The notes beneath the pieces were generated by a model. That model made no database searches. It was not told the DNA's origin and saw only the letters and a list, made by a program, of their open reading frames with translations. Below, piece by piece: positions 1 through 11,879 of a stretch of 64,000 bases of DNA. The position numbers and the translations under genes are program-made. Origin of the DNA: Allium sativum (lineage: Eukaryota > Streptophyta > Magnoliopsida > Asparagales > Amaryllidaceae); NCBI GenBank assembly GCA_030737875.1, contig CM060912.1, forward strand, positions 122,526,993 through 122,590,992, read 5' to 3'. The first letter of the stretch is position 1. Each line of letters starts with the position of its first letter.

Positions 1-2915
1 GGATTCTCCTAAAACCGGAACCTTTGGGTTCGTATCGAAAAGAGCTTTCTAATGAATATTAGAAATTTGAAATCTAACGGTTGGATTTGGAATTATGTCC
101 AAATCAAATTTGAAAAAGGTCGCTGTAAGTGCAGTTCGATGGCCATTGATGGAAATCGACTGTACGGGCCTTGATAAAATTATTAAAAATAGTAATAATT
201 TGTGTAAAATCATAAGAAATGATTTAGAAAGGATTGGGATGAAAAACTCCATATTTGAAAGGATAAAAATAGATTTTTATCGAAATGAACTAGTTTTGAA
301 CTAGAATTATAATTCTATTTATTTTTAAATAAATAAATTGAATTTGAAAAGGGTTTTAAAAATAACCAGAATTTCCAATGATTGCATTGGAGTGGATTTG
401 AATCGAAATTGTCTTCGGAATATTTCGATGTTGGAATTCGAGATTATACAGATGTTGTTATGGAAATTTGAAAGATGTAGATATTTATATCGTTATTTCC
501 AATACGACATTTGTTAGTCGTAGAATTCGATATTGAATATAAGCCGATATATTTTCTATTCAGAGCCTTGTATTGAATATCGAATGTGATTTGGGTTTGT
601 CGTGAATGGTGTCTTCACTAACACTGTTCTTGAACCCAGTTGAGAAAAGATTAAATCTTTTTATTTAGATTTAATGAAGTGTACCAATTAAACGATCTTT
701 AATTGGAATTGAATTGATATTGATTTTTGGGTTTATCGTGGACAGCGTTTTAAATAACACTTGTTCTTTAACCCGATAATTAATGGAATGTGATTTTGGG
801 TTTATCGTGAACCGTGTTTTAAATGACACTGATTCTTTAACCCAGTTAAAGATTAAAACTAAGTGGAGTTTTAATGAATCTTTAAATAGATTGAAAAGGT
901 CGAGGATGGAGTATCACCAGTTTTACTCCAAGCGATAGTTAAATCTTTAATTAGATTTGAACGTGAAATGGTAATTGAATTACCGATAACACTGTGGTGT
1001 TAGGTATGAAGTATAACCAGTTTTACTTCATGGGATGAATAGGTTGGGATTGGGAAATAAAATAAATGATTACTTCGGTGTGGTTCGCTAATCCCGACTA
1101 GTTTGAATTGATATTCAAAGGAGATTAAAGAATAAATTTAAAGAATTTATCTTGGATAAAATTAATGGGAACTTTTCCCAAAGTATAGGAATATTCGAAT
1201 AAAAGAATATTCTGAATTGGAATGAGGCGTATGTTGTGTTTGTGTAACACTTATTTAAAATATACGCGAGTTATTCGGGAAGACCGGGTTTATCCCATTC
1301 TGAATAACTGATACGACGATAAGTCGAAGATGAAGACAATGGTCGAAGACCGGAGGTCTTCACGTCGTTTGGGTGCTTACTGATGATCTTGATTGGGCTG
1401 TACACCCAAGAAGATGGAAACAGTTGGTGATCGTCCAGACGTACTTGGAGATCGAAGGATATGCGGGGTACTAGGTGCCTCCGGTTTCGTTCAGACCCAG
1501 AACGGACTTGTAAATGGACTGTGTGTCTGACATTGGATTTTAGTCTGTGCGATTGATTTCTATTAAATATATATCTGTTTGGCGGCGGAGAATTTATTCT
1601 CTTGCTTAACGCCCTTCTCTGAGACGTACGAGCTCAGGGGTTATATATTGATGGATATCAAACGCATGGAGTGAATTGCCTGTGTGGCACGCCTAAGTGG
1701 CAATTGATCAAGGCTTCTGTTGAAAAGCAAAGTCTTGTGGTGATGATCAAAGCACAGCCTGTGTGGCACAGCTTTGTGTAACATGAATTCGCGAGTTTCA
1801 CACCCGGTATGAACCAAAAACGGGAGACGGACCTCAGGGAGGACTTGCGTTTCTTTCTAGCTAGAAGTGGCGTCAGTGGTTTTACACGCCCTGACGAGTT
1901 TGACTTATGTGGTTGTTGCTGTTGCGAGGCGCCTCGGTTATATCGGTTTCGGCCGATGCATTCTGGTCGGCGGACGGACCAGACTTACACCCCATAGGAT
2001 GGGGAAACGTAGTGTTCAGGCATAATAATCCACATCGGTGGACCGGCCCTGACGATCCAAGGGGCAGTTGCGGCTGTTCCTGAGGGGCGGGCTAGAGCGT
2101 CTCGAATCGGTTGAGGACTATCTTTTGCCTCGGTTCATAGACGGAAATCCAATTTCCAAATACGTGACATTTGCGGTTTTAATTGTAGAACCTAGTATGG
2201 TGACATAGTGGGATGGGGCGCTCATGCCGCCTATGATTGATACTTATGATTTGAAGTTGTTTTATACACTATGCACTTATAATAGTATCAAATAATGTGT
2301 TTTAAACGTATCAAGCATGCTTTGGCTGTTATAAGGTAAAAACCCTATCCTCCGGCTTGCGTTGCATTGTGTGATGGGACCTGGGTCTTATAACAGCTTC
2401 ATTTTTCTTCATTTTGCATTGCGCTGTTTGTTTTATGCACTGGTATTCTTGGAAGGAAACCCGTTCCGTGTTACGGCGTGGTCCCTTGATTTACCGAACT
2501 TTAAAATAAAGAATTATAACTGTTTTAGTTCTCACACCAGTCCCATGACTGACCTGGAGTTTATTGTTTTAACCTAAACTCTGGGTGCCCCTATTTTGAC
2601 ACGGGCAGCTAGCAGTTTTGGTTTTGCAGATTTATATTCACAGGATCCTGGTTTACAGCTGGAACGATATCCGGAAAGCTTTGTATCCGTATATCTCCTT
2701 CTAGTTGTGTATTGTATTATTTTCCGCTGCTATGTATTTAAATGTAATTTAAATCTCTGATATTTCTGTGTAATATTCATTTATACTCTGTATATTCTTG
2801 TAATCTGATGCATTGTTGTAATATACAGTGAAATGTTCTTCTGTATGAGTTCCATTGTGGCTTGTTCTCGAACTATCCGACACTTTCCTTTACAGGGAAG
2901 TTATGGGTTCTCACA
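1..2915 (+). mobile_element. Partial 5' LTR of family A element (A1), cut by the window edge
   Basis: The segment ends in TTCTCACA and is followed one base later by an initiator tRNA-Met primer binding site, so it is the 3' part of a plus-strand 5' LTR. It aligns by eye with 14174 to about 17115 of the solo LTR A2 (position 1 corresponds to 14174). The last 75 bases differ from A2, so the two belong to subfamilies with different U5 tails. A1 lacks a roughly 120 bp segment that A2 carries at about 15343-15480. The open frames inside are short and unconserved, and I treat them as non-coding. Confidence 0.88.
2325..2586 (+). other. Structured LTR module with three hairpins (A1 copy)
   Basis: Hairpin 1 pairs GCTGTTATAAG (2325-2335) with CTTATAACAGC (2387-2397), 11 perfect pairs. 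A CCGT-loop-ACGG mini-stem lies downstream near 2460. Hairpin 2 is CAGTC, loop CCAT, GACTG (2538-2551). Hairpin 3 pairs ACCTGGAGTTTA (2552-2563) with TAAACTCTGGGT (2575-2586), with two G-U pairs. The same order recurs in other LTR families of this window with different stem bases. Function is unknown; an RNA element in R/U5 is my inference. Confidence 0.7.
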
Positions 2916-2917
2916 GT

Positions 2918-2929
2918 TGGTATCAGAGC
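2918..2929 (+). other. Primer binding site of A1
   Basis: TGGTATCAGAGC matches the complement of the plant initiator tRNA-Met 3' end over 12 bases. It begins two bases after the LTR terminus at 2915. This fixes the plus orientation of A1. Confidence 0.9.
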
Positions 2930-3340
2930 TTTGGTTTACAAAGCTCAGAGAACAAGGCACATTAGAACCATACGAGAGAATTCATCAGATATTGGATTAG
3001 TAATATCCAATTAGAATGACTCGTTAGAGATGGGATCAGTAGTATCCTAGAACGAGTGTGAAGAGTAATTTTATTTTTTTTAAAGTGAAAACAAATTTTT
3101 GTTTTGAAAATTTAAATCAATTATTCGTATTTGATTATCTATTTATATTGAGTTGGACAGTCCAGTATATAAAGATTTTGCGTATACGTCTGATCCACGT
3201 GTATTTGAAATTTTAATATACTGGATAGATATAGAATCACACTCTAGTCGCCCGGAGATGATTCAGATGATGAGGCCTCATCTTCAGTGTTTATATTCGA
3301 GTGACGAAAGTGAGATTCCTATATATTTCCATTAGACTGG
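2930..3340 (+). mobile_element. Internal remnant of A1, non-coding
   Basis: About 410 bp after the primer binding site is left before the sequence switches to LTR E at 3341. No gag motif, zinc knuckle or ATG-started long frame is present. The only open stretch (3153-3335) starts at TTG and matches nothing I recognise. The rest of the element and its 3' LTR are missing. Confidence 0.6.
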
Positions 3341-6300
3341 TGTGAGAACCAAAACTTATATATATAGTCAGTTTCTAATTTCCCAACTCCATTTCTTAAT
3401 TTCTAAATGAGAATTTCCAATATCAATTACCATTTTTATATGAGATGTTTATCTCAAATTTGTAACCATTCATATATTTAACTTGAAAATAACATTTACA
3501 AAACATTGCTACAACCTTTGTACAATATTCCCTTACGGATTTGATTTGTAAAACATTTGCTAAATATTTATTTCTTAAGCGACACAAGATTTTCTTATAA
3601 TGATATATTTCATTAACCAATTCCATTTCATTTAAATCTTCGTAAATCAAGTTCTATGTCATGTCTTCATTCCAAAAATCTTTATAAACATCTGTACATG
3701 TTTATTCCATTCATACTAGTTTATTTCAATAAGCTTCGTTTATTTCTATTCAAAATATTCGTATATAACTTCTGCAAATTTTCACTAATAATATTTTTTA
3801 TTTATAACCCGTATATAAAATCCTTTAATATAATTATATTATGTCATTTAAAATTAGTTCATCTCCAATTCAATTATTATTTAATATTTAAAAACCTTTT
3901 CAAACTCCCTTCCAAAAGTTCTCATTTGCAAAATATTCGCTCCAACCCCCATTCACCTCACCCGTGAATAATAACTCTTAATATAAATCCATTCTTGGCT
4001 AAATTTGTCGGTTTGATTCCAAACTTGCTATTTCAAGTTCCAATTCTATTATTCCTTCTATTATTAGATCTATTTCACATAATCAAATTTATAATTTTCA
4101 TTGAACTTGGAAATGATAAAATCTATTAACAACACCGCTTTCAAACCCAATTTCCATCTATTTTCATATTCAGATTATATTTCTGAATTCTCCAATAATA
4201 ATAGTAATAATTTACTTCTTTATAAATATTGTTTATAAAATCAACTTTTCGTCTTATTTGTTAAAAACAATTCTTTATTGTTCAATTCCATTTAAAATTC
4301 AGTTTCTAAATAAATATTCGATTTGAAAATAAAATTCCTTTTTTATTATACTTTATATATTTAAATCTGGTTTTAAAATTTATATCCATTAGTTTGACAT
4401 TCAACAATATCAAGGTCCAACGTTAATACACATCTAACATGTCTGCACTATCACGGGTTATCAATTATATCATATAACAACATATATGCGAAAACAAATA
4501 AATAAATGTTGAGGACTCTAGTTGGATCCCTCCAACCTGTTTTTCCTGCATCCACATATGTTAGTCAACAATAATAATACCCATCCTGCTTTAAGGCAGG
4601 ATATCACAGTATAGAAGGTTATCCACTATATATATTTTGGGGTGCATAGCGAAATCATCCGCTAATGGTACTGCGGGCATCCGCTAATGGTACTGCTGGA
4701 ATTATCCAATCACCAATATTATTATTATTATATAGTATATATTATATCTGCTATTTATCACTTTATATCAATCAAATATCATCCAACAAGCAATTAATAA
4801 AATTTGAACTATTAAAAATAAACCCCAATAACTTAACTGAGTGAGTTTAACTCACCTCGATTTTCCAATGCTGAATATCCATTTTATCTCCATATCGTCG
4901 CAGTTACGAATCATCATGAATAAATCGATTCCTATGATTATTAAATTTAAATTTAATGATTAAATGATTTTTAATTTAAACTAGCTACAAACATAAATAA
5001 ATTATTTATTCTATGTATTTTCAAATTTGGTAAGAATGTATACCTTATCGCCACTGCAATTACTTGACTAATCGACGCAAAGAATCCCTAAATAGCTGCA
5101 AAATTGAAATTAGCTCCAAAATCTGCCATTCTTCAATTCGCCATTCCATCAACATACAGGAAATTCCATTCTCTTCTATCACCTAATTCATAGACCCAAC
5201 ATAGTTTGGCTCCACATTATCACGTTTCCATACCTAAAGCAACTCTCCCATGTTCTCACTATATAGACAAAAATCTCCATCGACGGGCACTCATACATGG
5301 ACCAACATCACAAATCACCTACCCAGACAACCGTTGTTGATCCCCCCCATCTGTACTTGCGAACGGACATCATTCGATATCCCTAAATCACCTTACAGCT
5401 GCATTAAACACGCAACTCAAAACTTCACTCCATTGACAATATCTAGTTCAATATTATCTCGATCTCGAGTACATCGCACCCCTCAGTTTCCACCAAAACT
5501 GATCCATTTTAGAAAACGCAGTACCCTAATCTCCCCATGTTTCAACTCCATCGCCCTTTACAAAATCGAAGCACCCATCCTATTGCACCCCTCTGGTCCA
5601 ACACCGACACCCCCTCTTCATGCGAACACTCCGATCTCGAAGTCCACTTCAGGCAATTCGTGATCTTTGAAATTCGATTTCCCCTATCGCGAGCTGATGA
5701 TGAGTTTTAGGGTCTTGGATCCTTTCGAATCTCGGTCCCCACTCAGAAACTTAAATCGTTATTATTTTTTCGATTCCCTTTTTTCTGAGGGTCGGTTTTT
5801 GAATTACTGGAAAAAGAAGAGAAAGGATGAAAATTCGAATTGATTTGGAATGAGAAAATACGAAGGTGAGGCACGATTTAAATAAGTGCGAAAGAGAGAA
5901 AGATAAGAGCATTGCCAGTTTCATAGGCACGGTAGATTAGGCATTGAGGAAGACTTCGTAGCTTTGGAAAAGAAAACGAAAATGATTAGAAAAAAGAGAG
6001 GCAGCTAAAACTAGTGTAGGATTTCAGGCATCGACCTGTGAAGTCCCTTCGTTCTGAAGTTGGAAGACCAAATCGTAATGAAGTGAAATAACAAGTTGTA
6101 GGCGATGGGTAGAATAAAGTTGCAGTGAATTGGCAATTTCAGTGGAAAGAAAATGGGAGGACGTGGATTTGAAAGAGGAGAGCAGTCATTGCCTGTGTTA
6201 AAAACGATAGGTCGTCCCCTATTATCATATAAAATTTTATTTTATTTTATTTCCGATTGAACAGGTGTGATTTTACCCTATTTAAAATATCACGTGTCAT

Positions 6301-6946
6301 CAAGCTCCTATTTGAACGCAACAATAGGCATCCTTAAGGTTATACCACTATTCTGAACACACTTGAACAAGTTTTGAAGCCTCATTCGACAGTATGGAAA
6401 AAATATTAAATTAAACGGACAATTTACAATTAAATTCGATTTAAAATAAATTGACTCAAAAATAACAAATAAATTATTACTACCCTATAAACTGAATTCA
6501 TATAACTTGAATTTTAAACCCGATATTTCACTTTCGAGCTTAACCAATATTCAACTTATTTAAAATCGATTTATTTTAATTAAATAAATCGTTATAGTTT
6601 ATAAACGATTCCACAGCAATTTTCTGAGAATTTGATTTGGCCATAACTGTCAATATAAAATACGAAATTCTGATTTTTCTCTTTTATTACAAAATTATTG
6701 TTCAACATATTCGAATATTCCTTATTTCAATGAATTTGGACTTATAACGGATTCTGTACATTCCATTGAAGTTCAAAACTAAATATTACGAACTACCGCG
6801 CCATTATGAGCTCGTTTATATTTAATATATATATTCATACGTTCAACCTCGTTTTAATTAATATAAAAATCCATTTTTATTTCGAATTCAATATATAAAC
6901 TAATTTAAATATTCAAATAATAATTGATAAAAATGTAGGACGTTAC
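3341..6946 (-). mobile_element. Family E LTR, minus strand, probably a solo or truncated LTR
   Basis: On the plus strand the unit starts TGTGAGAACC and ends GGACGTTACA, giving LTR-type TG...CA ends for a minus-strand LTR of 3606 bp. Several blocks resemble the D LTR: the AGTCAGTTTCTAATTT block near 3367, the block around 4510-4600 and the donor region around 4850. A GTGAGT splice-donor match lies at 4850-4855 on the minus strand, downstream of a roughly 1 kb CT-rich leader. No primer site or polypurine tract adjoins either end. The flanks ACTGG and AATAA do not match, so no target duplication supports a clean insertion. Confidence 0.6.
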
Positions 6947-7228
6947 AAATAACTTTGTAATTTCTCTTATGAAAAAAATATATATGATTAAAGAATTTAT
7001 ACCTTGAATTCATCGAAGAGCACGTTTCTAATTTCTTGAGGTACTAGCTTGAATTCGAACCATGGCACTGTAAACCGTCTAGACCATATTTCCCCTATTG
7101 TATGCGATGCCTTTTAGTTGAGGAAACTAGCAAAAACAATGGTATATTAAATAACCCGTTTAATGATCTATATTTGCATAAATAAGAATTCAAAATTAAT
7201 ATTAAAAGTTGCTACCAATTTCCTTGTT
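6947..7228. other. Unassigned spacer between LTRs E and F
   Basis: This 282 bp stretch does not resemble the other LTR families in the window. It is the least repeat-like DNA here. It contains the possible exon fragment listed separately at 7003-7126. Confidence 0.4.
7003..7126 (-). pseudogene. Possible exon fragment of a transposase-like gene
   Basis: On the minus strand an acceptor-like TTGTTTTTGCTAG precedes this stretch and a donor-like GTATAA follows it. One frame has a stop near its start, then about 37 codons including RRFTVPWFEFKLVPQEI and NVLFDEFK. The W...VP...I...F spacing recalls plant En/Spm-type transposase domains, but that is a weak impression from memory of the family. It could equally be chance, or a decayed exon of another gene. 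No other exon was found nearby. Confidence 0.18.
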
Positions 7229-8803
7229 TGTAACGACCCAACTTTCGAACACATCGGAAGTCGTGCCATTAATAAGAATAAGAATAGATAGAAGATAAAA
7301 TCACAGAAAACATCAGAATCTCACAACGGATTTTTTTACAAAAGATAACACTTCATAATATTACACAGCGGAACATATTACATCAGAGCGTACTGAATCT
7401 AGTGATACAAGCCATTCATAGTACATCTTTAATTATACAGTAGATAAGATAGGTAGATCATCACACAGAAAGTTCCATTCCATCTTCTCCAAATTATCCA
7501 ATCTTGATTCACTTGTCTATTCATAACAAGCGTTATGAATACCCAAGAGTTTAAGGGAAACACAGAATAATAAACTCCTGGTTAGTCAGGGGACTGGTTT
7601 GAGTAAACAGTTCAAAACAAATAAAAATATCTCATAAGACCGCGCCGTGAAGACGGAACGAGTTTTTACCTTATGAGATCAAAACACTTTGTATACTTGA
7701 AATCAGATATTATCATAGTATCTATTGGTTTTCACAAATAAATTAGAATCTAGAAGAATGCTTGCATCTCACATTCTTCTATATAGTATACAAATAAAAA
7801 CCGCTTGGCGTTTATGGAAATTGGGTTTCCAACTATGACAAGGTATGGGACCACCTTCCGATGATGTATCTCGAGAGGCGAATACACCTGGGTTCAATAA
7901 GAATGTCTTGCAACCCGACCCACACATGACCGACCACTCATTTCACTTGAGTGTATCGAACGTATATCACCAACGGTTGGGCTCAACCCACCGTTGCCCA
8001 AATGGGCAGAATCGATAGAGTAAGAAACAAAAGGAATTTCTCTAGATAGGTGATTATACACCCTAATGGGAGCGACCCACATAGCCATGCTGCCTGCCCG
8101 ATTTTTTTCATTTCCTGGGTGTGAGGCTTGAAGCTAGACTTACCTTTTCGTCATCACTGTTTAATTCATTTGAATGCCACATCATCAAATCCATCGGAAA
8201 ACACTATTTGATTTCCACAAAAATACTCTGATTGTCAGGCTAAAGAAGTTTCCCTTCTACGCGAGCAACTGGTACGTTTGAAGAAAACAACGTACGTGAT
8301 TGTTTTGGAAATACTCTGTCAGACATTCGTCCATACAAGTTATCCTGGGACCGGACAAACCGAAGGCACTATTCAAAAATAGCCCTTGCAATACTCTGTC
8401 TTCAATGGTTTTCAATAAAATCTCTGACTCGCAATATATATATCGAATCGAAGGGGAATTTAGATCCCGGTCTCTTCGAAAACGATAACGAAAAGGTCCA
8501 GATTTGATAGTCGGTGATTTAATTATCAAATATAAAATAGAATAAATAGGTTTAACACCATTCGATCTGCTAAGTCACAAATAATCTTTATTTGAATATT
8601 AACTTTGTATCTATTTCTGAATTGCTTTATAGATATTACAACTTAGCAGTTCCCATGGCATACATCAGTTCCTATTATATAGGACATTTGATTTGATTAT
8701 CTAATTAACACAAAACAAGCATGTAAGTACAATACCATATTTTCTACTGATAACATAACATTTCAGCACATATAATTACTGGAAAAAAATATCAAACTAA
8801 TAA
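7229..8803 (-). mobile_element. Family F LTR, truncated, minus strand
   Basis: It starts with TGTAACGACCC, the same terminus as the C LTR, and follows the C and D LTRs block by block: the hairpin module, the GCCTGCCCGATTTTT block near 8092 and the ATTCGTCCATACAAG block near 8325. It stops at 8803 where D begins with TGTAGTGACCC. The simplest reading is that D inserted into F and F's other half was later lost with D's right end. The base context AATAA precedes D but no matching duplicate survives. Confidence 0.72.
7541..7679 (-). other. Structured LTR module (F copy)
   Basis: Hairpin 1 pairs ATCTCATAAG (7629-7638) with CTTATGAGAT (7670-7679), 10 perfect pairs, enclosing a CCGT-loop-ACGG mini-stem. 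The hairpin 2 and 3 region (7541-7590) is more diverged: ACCCAAGAGTTTA against TAAACTCCTGGT. Confidence 0.62.
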
Positions 8804-9176
8804 TGTAGTGACCCAAAAATCCAGTCCAATTTGAGCTGACTAAATAACCCAAGTCAAACCCAAATTTGCACTGGAAATCAGGAAACTAATAGAAAGAAGT
8901 TAGAGGGTGAGAATTGATAAGATAGAAACTTATAGAATAGAAGAAGAAGAAGAACATCATCATCAGAGTAAACACGAATCTCATAGCGGAACGAATAAAA
9001 TATAACATAACTTTTGAAATACAAACAGTATATGTATACAATAGCATTGCAGAGTACAACACTTACAACAACAGCGGAAATAAACAATAGCTATAGTATC
9101 CTGAAGCCTCCTGCTCCAAGCTCTCCAAGTGCATCTGTAAAATCGCGATTACTTGACGGCCCGTACAAATTTAGGC

Positions 9177-9324
9177 ACCCAAGAGTATAGGGGAAACAAA
9201 ACAAAATAAACTCCGGGTCAGTCATGGGACTGGTGTGAATAAAATAGTTTAGAACAGTTTGAAAAAGTAAACGATATCTCATAAGACCACGCCGTATAAT
9301 GGAATGGGTTTTTCCCTTATGAGA
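9177..9324 (-). other. Structured LTR module (D left copy)
   Basis: Hairpin 1 pairs TCTCATAAG (9277-9285) with CTTATGAGA (9316-9324). Hairpin 2, CAGTC-ATGG-GACTG, is at 9219-9232. The hairpin 3 arms lie at 9177-9189 and 9207-9218. All are given as plus-strand text; the element reads on the minus strand. Confidence 0.68.
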
Positions 9325-9643
9325 ATCCAAAATATCTTTATATCAAAAACCTTTTGATATTACAATAACGTCTATCAACAACAATATAATAATCATCTAG
9401 CAGAAACGCTTTCATCTCACGTTCTACATATATAGTATACAATCAAAACCGCAAGCACGTATTGGGTAATGGATTTCCAACTATGACAAGGTATGGAACC
9501 AGCTTCCGATCAGTGTACTCTAGGAGCGATACACTGGAGTTCAACAAGAACATCTTGCAACTCAGCCACACATGACCGACCACTCATTTCGCTTAAGTGT
9601 ATCAAATGTATATCACCAACGGTTTTGATCAGCAACCGTTCCC

Positions 9644-9644
<1 letters not shown>

Positions 9645-9699
<55 letters not shown>
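9645..9699. repeat. (TA)n microsatellite in the D left LTR
   Basis: About 27 TA units sit between an AACGGTT/AACCGTT inverted repeat and a GGGACA block. The matching place in the D right LTR (about 22575-22584) has only about five units, so the tract expanded after D inserted or contracted in the other copy. Confidence 0.95.
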
Positions 9700-9701
<2 letters not shown>

Positions 9702-11879
9702 GACAACATTGATATATTTAAGAAGCAAATGAATATTCTCCAGATAAGTGATTATAAACCCTACTTCGGAGTGACCGACTTAGCCATCCTGTCTGCCCGA
9801 TTTCTGTCATTTACCGGATGTGAGGCTAGAAGCTACGCTTATCTTTTTCATATCATATCTTCATTTACTTGGAATACCACATTGTCATACCCGCCAAATC
9901 ATTATCGATTTCCTTAACGATATCACGGGTATGAAGCTAAGAGAAACGAATTCCTCCGCCACCAAACTTAATACATTGAAGAGATCAACATATATGATTC
10001 GTTAGGAATACTCTGTCAGACATTCGTCCATACAAGTTGTCCTGGGACTGGACAAACCGAAGGCACTATTCAGTACATCCATCTTTGGCAATCTTTACTT
10101 AAGATTTATACAACAGCCCTTGCACTTTACTCCGTCTTCAATATATTCAGCATACTTGATTCACAATGCTTATGCCAATATGGAGTGGTTCTTCGGATAA
10201 TAATCCAACCGGTCTCTCCATATTAACAACGTAAATATGGTCAAAACTTGATAGTCTGTGATTTAACTATCAAATGAAAACAAGTGTGCAAACAACGATC
10301 TTATTTCCAAATGGAAATTCTATTGATCAATCATCAAACATATATATATATATATATATATTCTATTTCCTTATTTTCTATGTTTATAAAATATATGTTA
10401 TTAACACCGGAAAACATTTCCATAGCTTATTAACGCATCACTATCCTTCCACAACTATCAGTCCCTAACTGTAACTAACAAGAGAACAACTTCCCAAGTA
10501 TAAACCCCGAAGGCCGAAACCAACATCAGATCGATACTCAGAAAATCGTTCAACTTACTAATTCTAGTCAGTTTCTAATTTTGCTTAACTCTATTTCTTT
10601 AATTCTATTCGATTAACTCTATTTGATTAACTCTAATTGATTCATTCTAATTCGAATAACTAATATTTGATTTAACTTTATTTCGAATAACTATATTCGT
10701 TTTAACCCCATTCGCTTGACTCTAGATTGCAGCGATCACAATGGTTATGCCTGATCCCCTCAGGAAACATCCGACCGCCTTAGGCTATTTACAGCCCTGC
10801 GAATTTCGCTAGCAGTCGTACGAGATGGTAACTTACCCTGAATAACTATGTTTGACTAATCTGTCTCAAATAACTATATTTGATTAATTCTAGTTCGTTT
10901 TAACTCAAATCGATTAACTCTAACATATTTACTCTAGCTGGTTAACTCTAACTGATTAACTCTATTCAACCAACTCGACTCGACTAATGTAACAACCCGA
11001 AAATCTGGGCCAGTTTAAAATTTTTATTTCGGCAATTTTAGTGAATTTTGATTATTTAAAATGAATTATTTTAAATAAAAACGACGAGAAATTTATTTTG
11101 AATAAAATTCAATCGTATATAGTTATATAGATCGACGATAGAATATAAATAATTATATATAATTATAAAAGGAATTGAAAATGGCGCGATAGTTCGATAA
11201 TTCGATTTCAAACTTCAATTGAATGTACCGGGTGCAAAACAATCCGGATTTTAGTGAAACCAAAAACATTAGGATCTATTTATGAATATCTTTCCAACGA
11301 ATCTGAAAGATCGAAATTTCATAGCGGGAATCAAAAGATATGTCCAGTTGAAAATTCTGAATAGTCGCTATGGAATTCAGGCCCTTAAAAATGGAGATTT
11401 TGCAAACGACCTCGGATTTCGACGAAACCACTTTTGTTGAATCCACAGTGTCAAATTATTGCTAGGTTTCAAATTTCATAATTTTTCGAATCATTATATG
11501 AGCGTGGCAAAGGAAAACGCGTTTGACCAGTTTCAGTTGATTTTAATCGACTGGAAAATGGCCATTTTTCCAACGGTCTCAGAATTCGATGAAACTAGTT
11601 TTGTTAGGACCGTATCGTCAATACGAAGCTAGAAAATATTTTTCTGTAATTTTTCGAGTTAGTATGTGACCCCAGTAAATTGAAATGCGCGTTCAAATTC
11701 GATATATAGAGTTATATGTTGATTTTGACAGAAACTGATCGAAACAATCGAATCAGCTTACGATACATATCCCATTGTGTTCGGAATGGGGGTAATATGC
11801 TATGGACGATAGGCGGTGGGCCTCGTTTAGAGGTCGTATGTAAAAGTCAACTTTTTGAAATTAAATAATTAAAAAAAAA

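Noticed and set aside
3153..3335. Small frame after the A1 primer site as a gag remnant
   Set aside because: It begins at TTG rather than ATG and shows no capsid or zinc-knuckle pattern.
5250..5663. A 137-codon proline-rich frame in LTR E
   Set aside because: It lies antisense in a composition-biased leader, has no domain and no homologous frame in related LTRs.
3341..6946. E as a clean insertion into A1
   Set aside because: The flanks ACTGG and AATAA do not match, so a simple insertion is not supported and rearrangement is likely.
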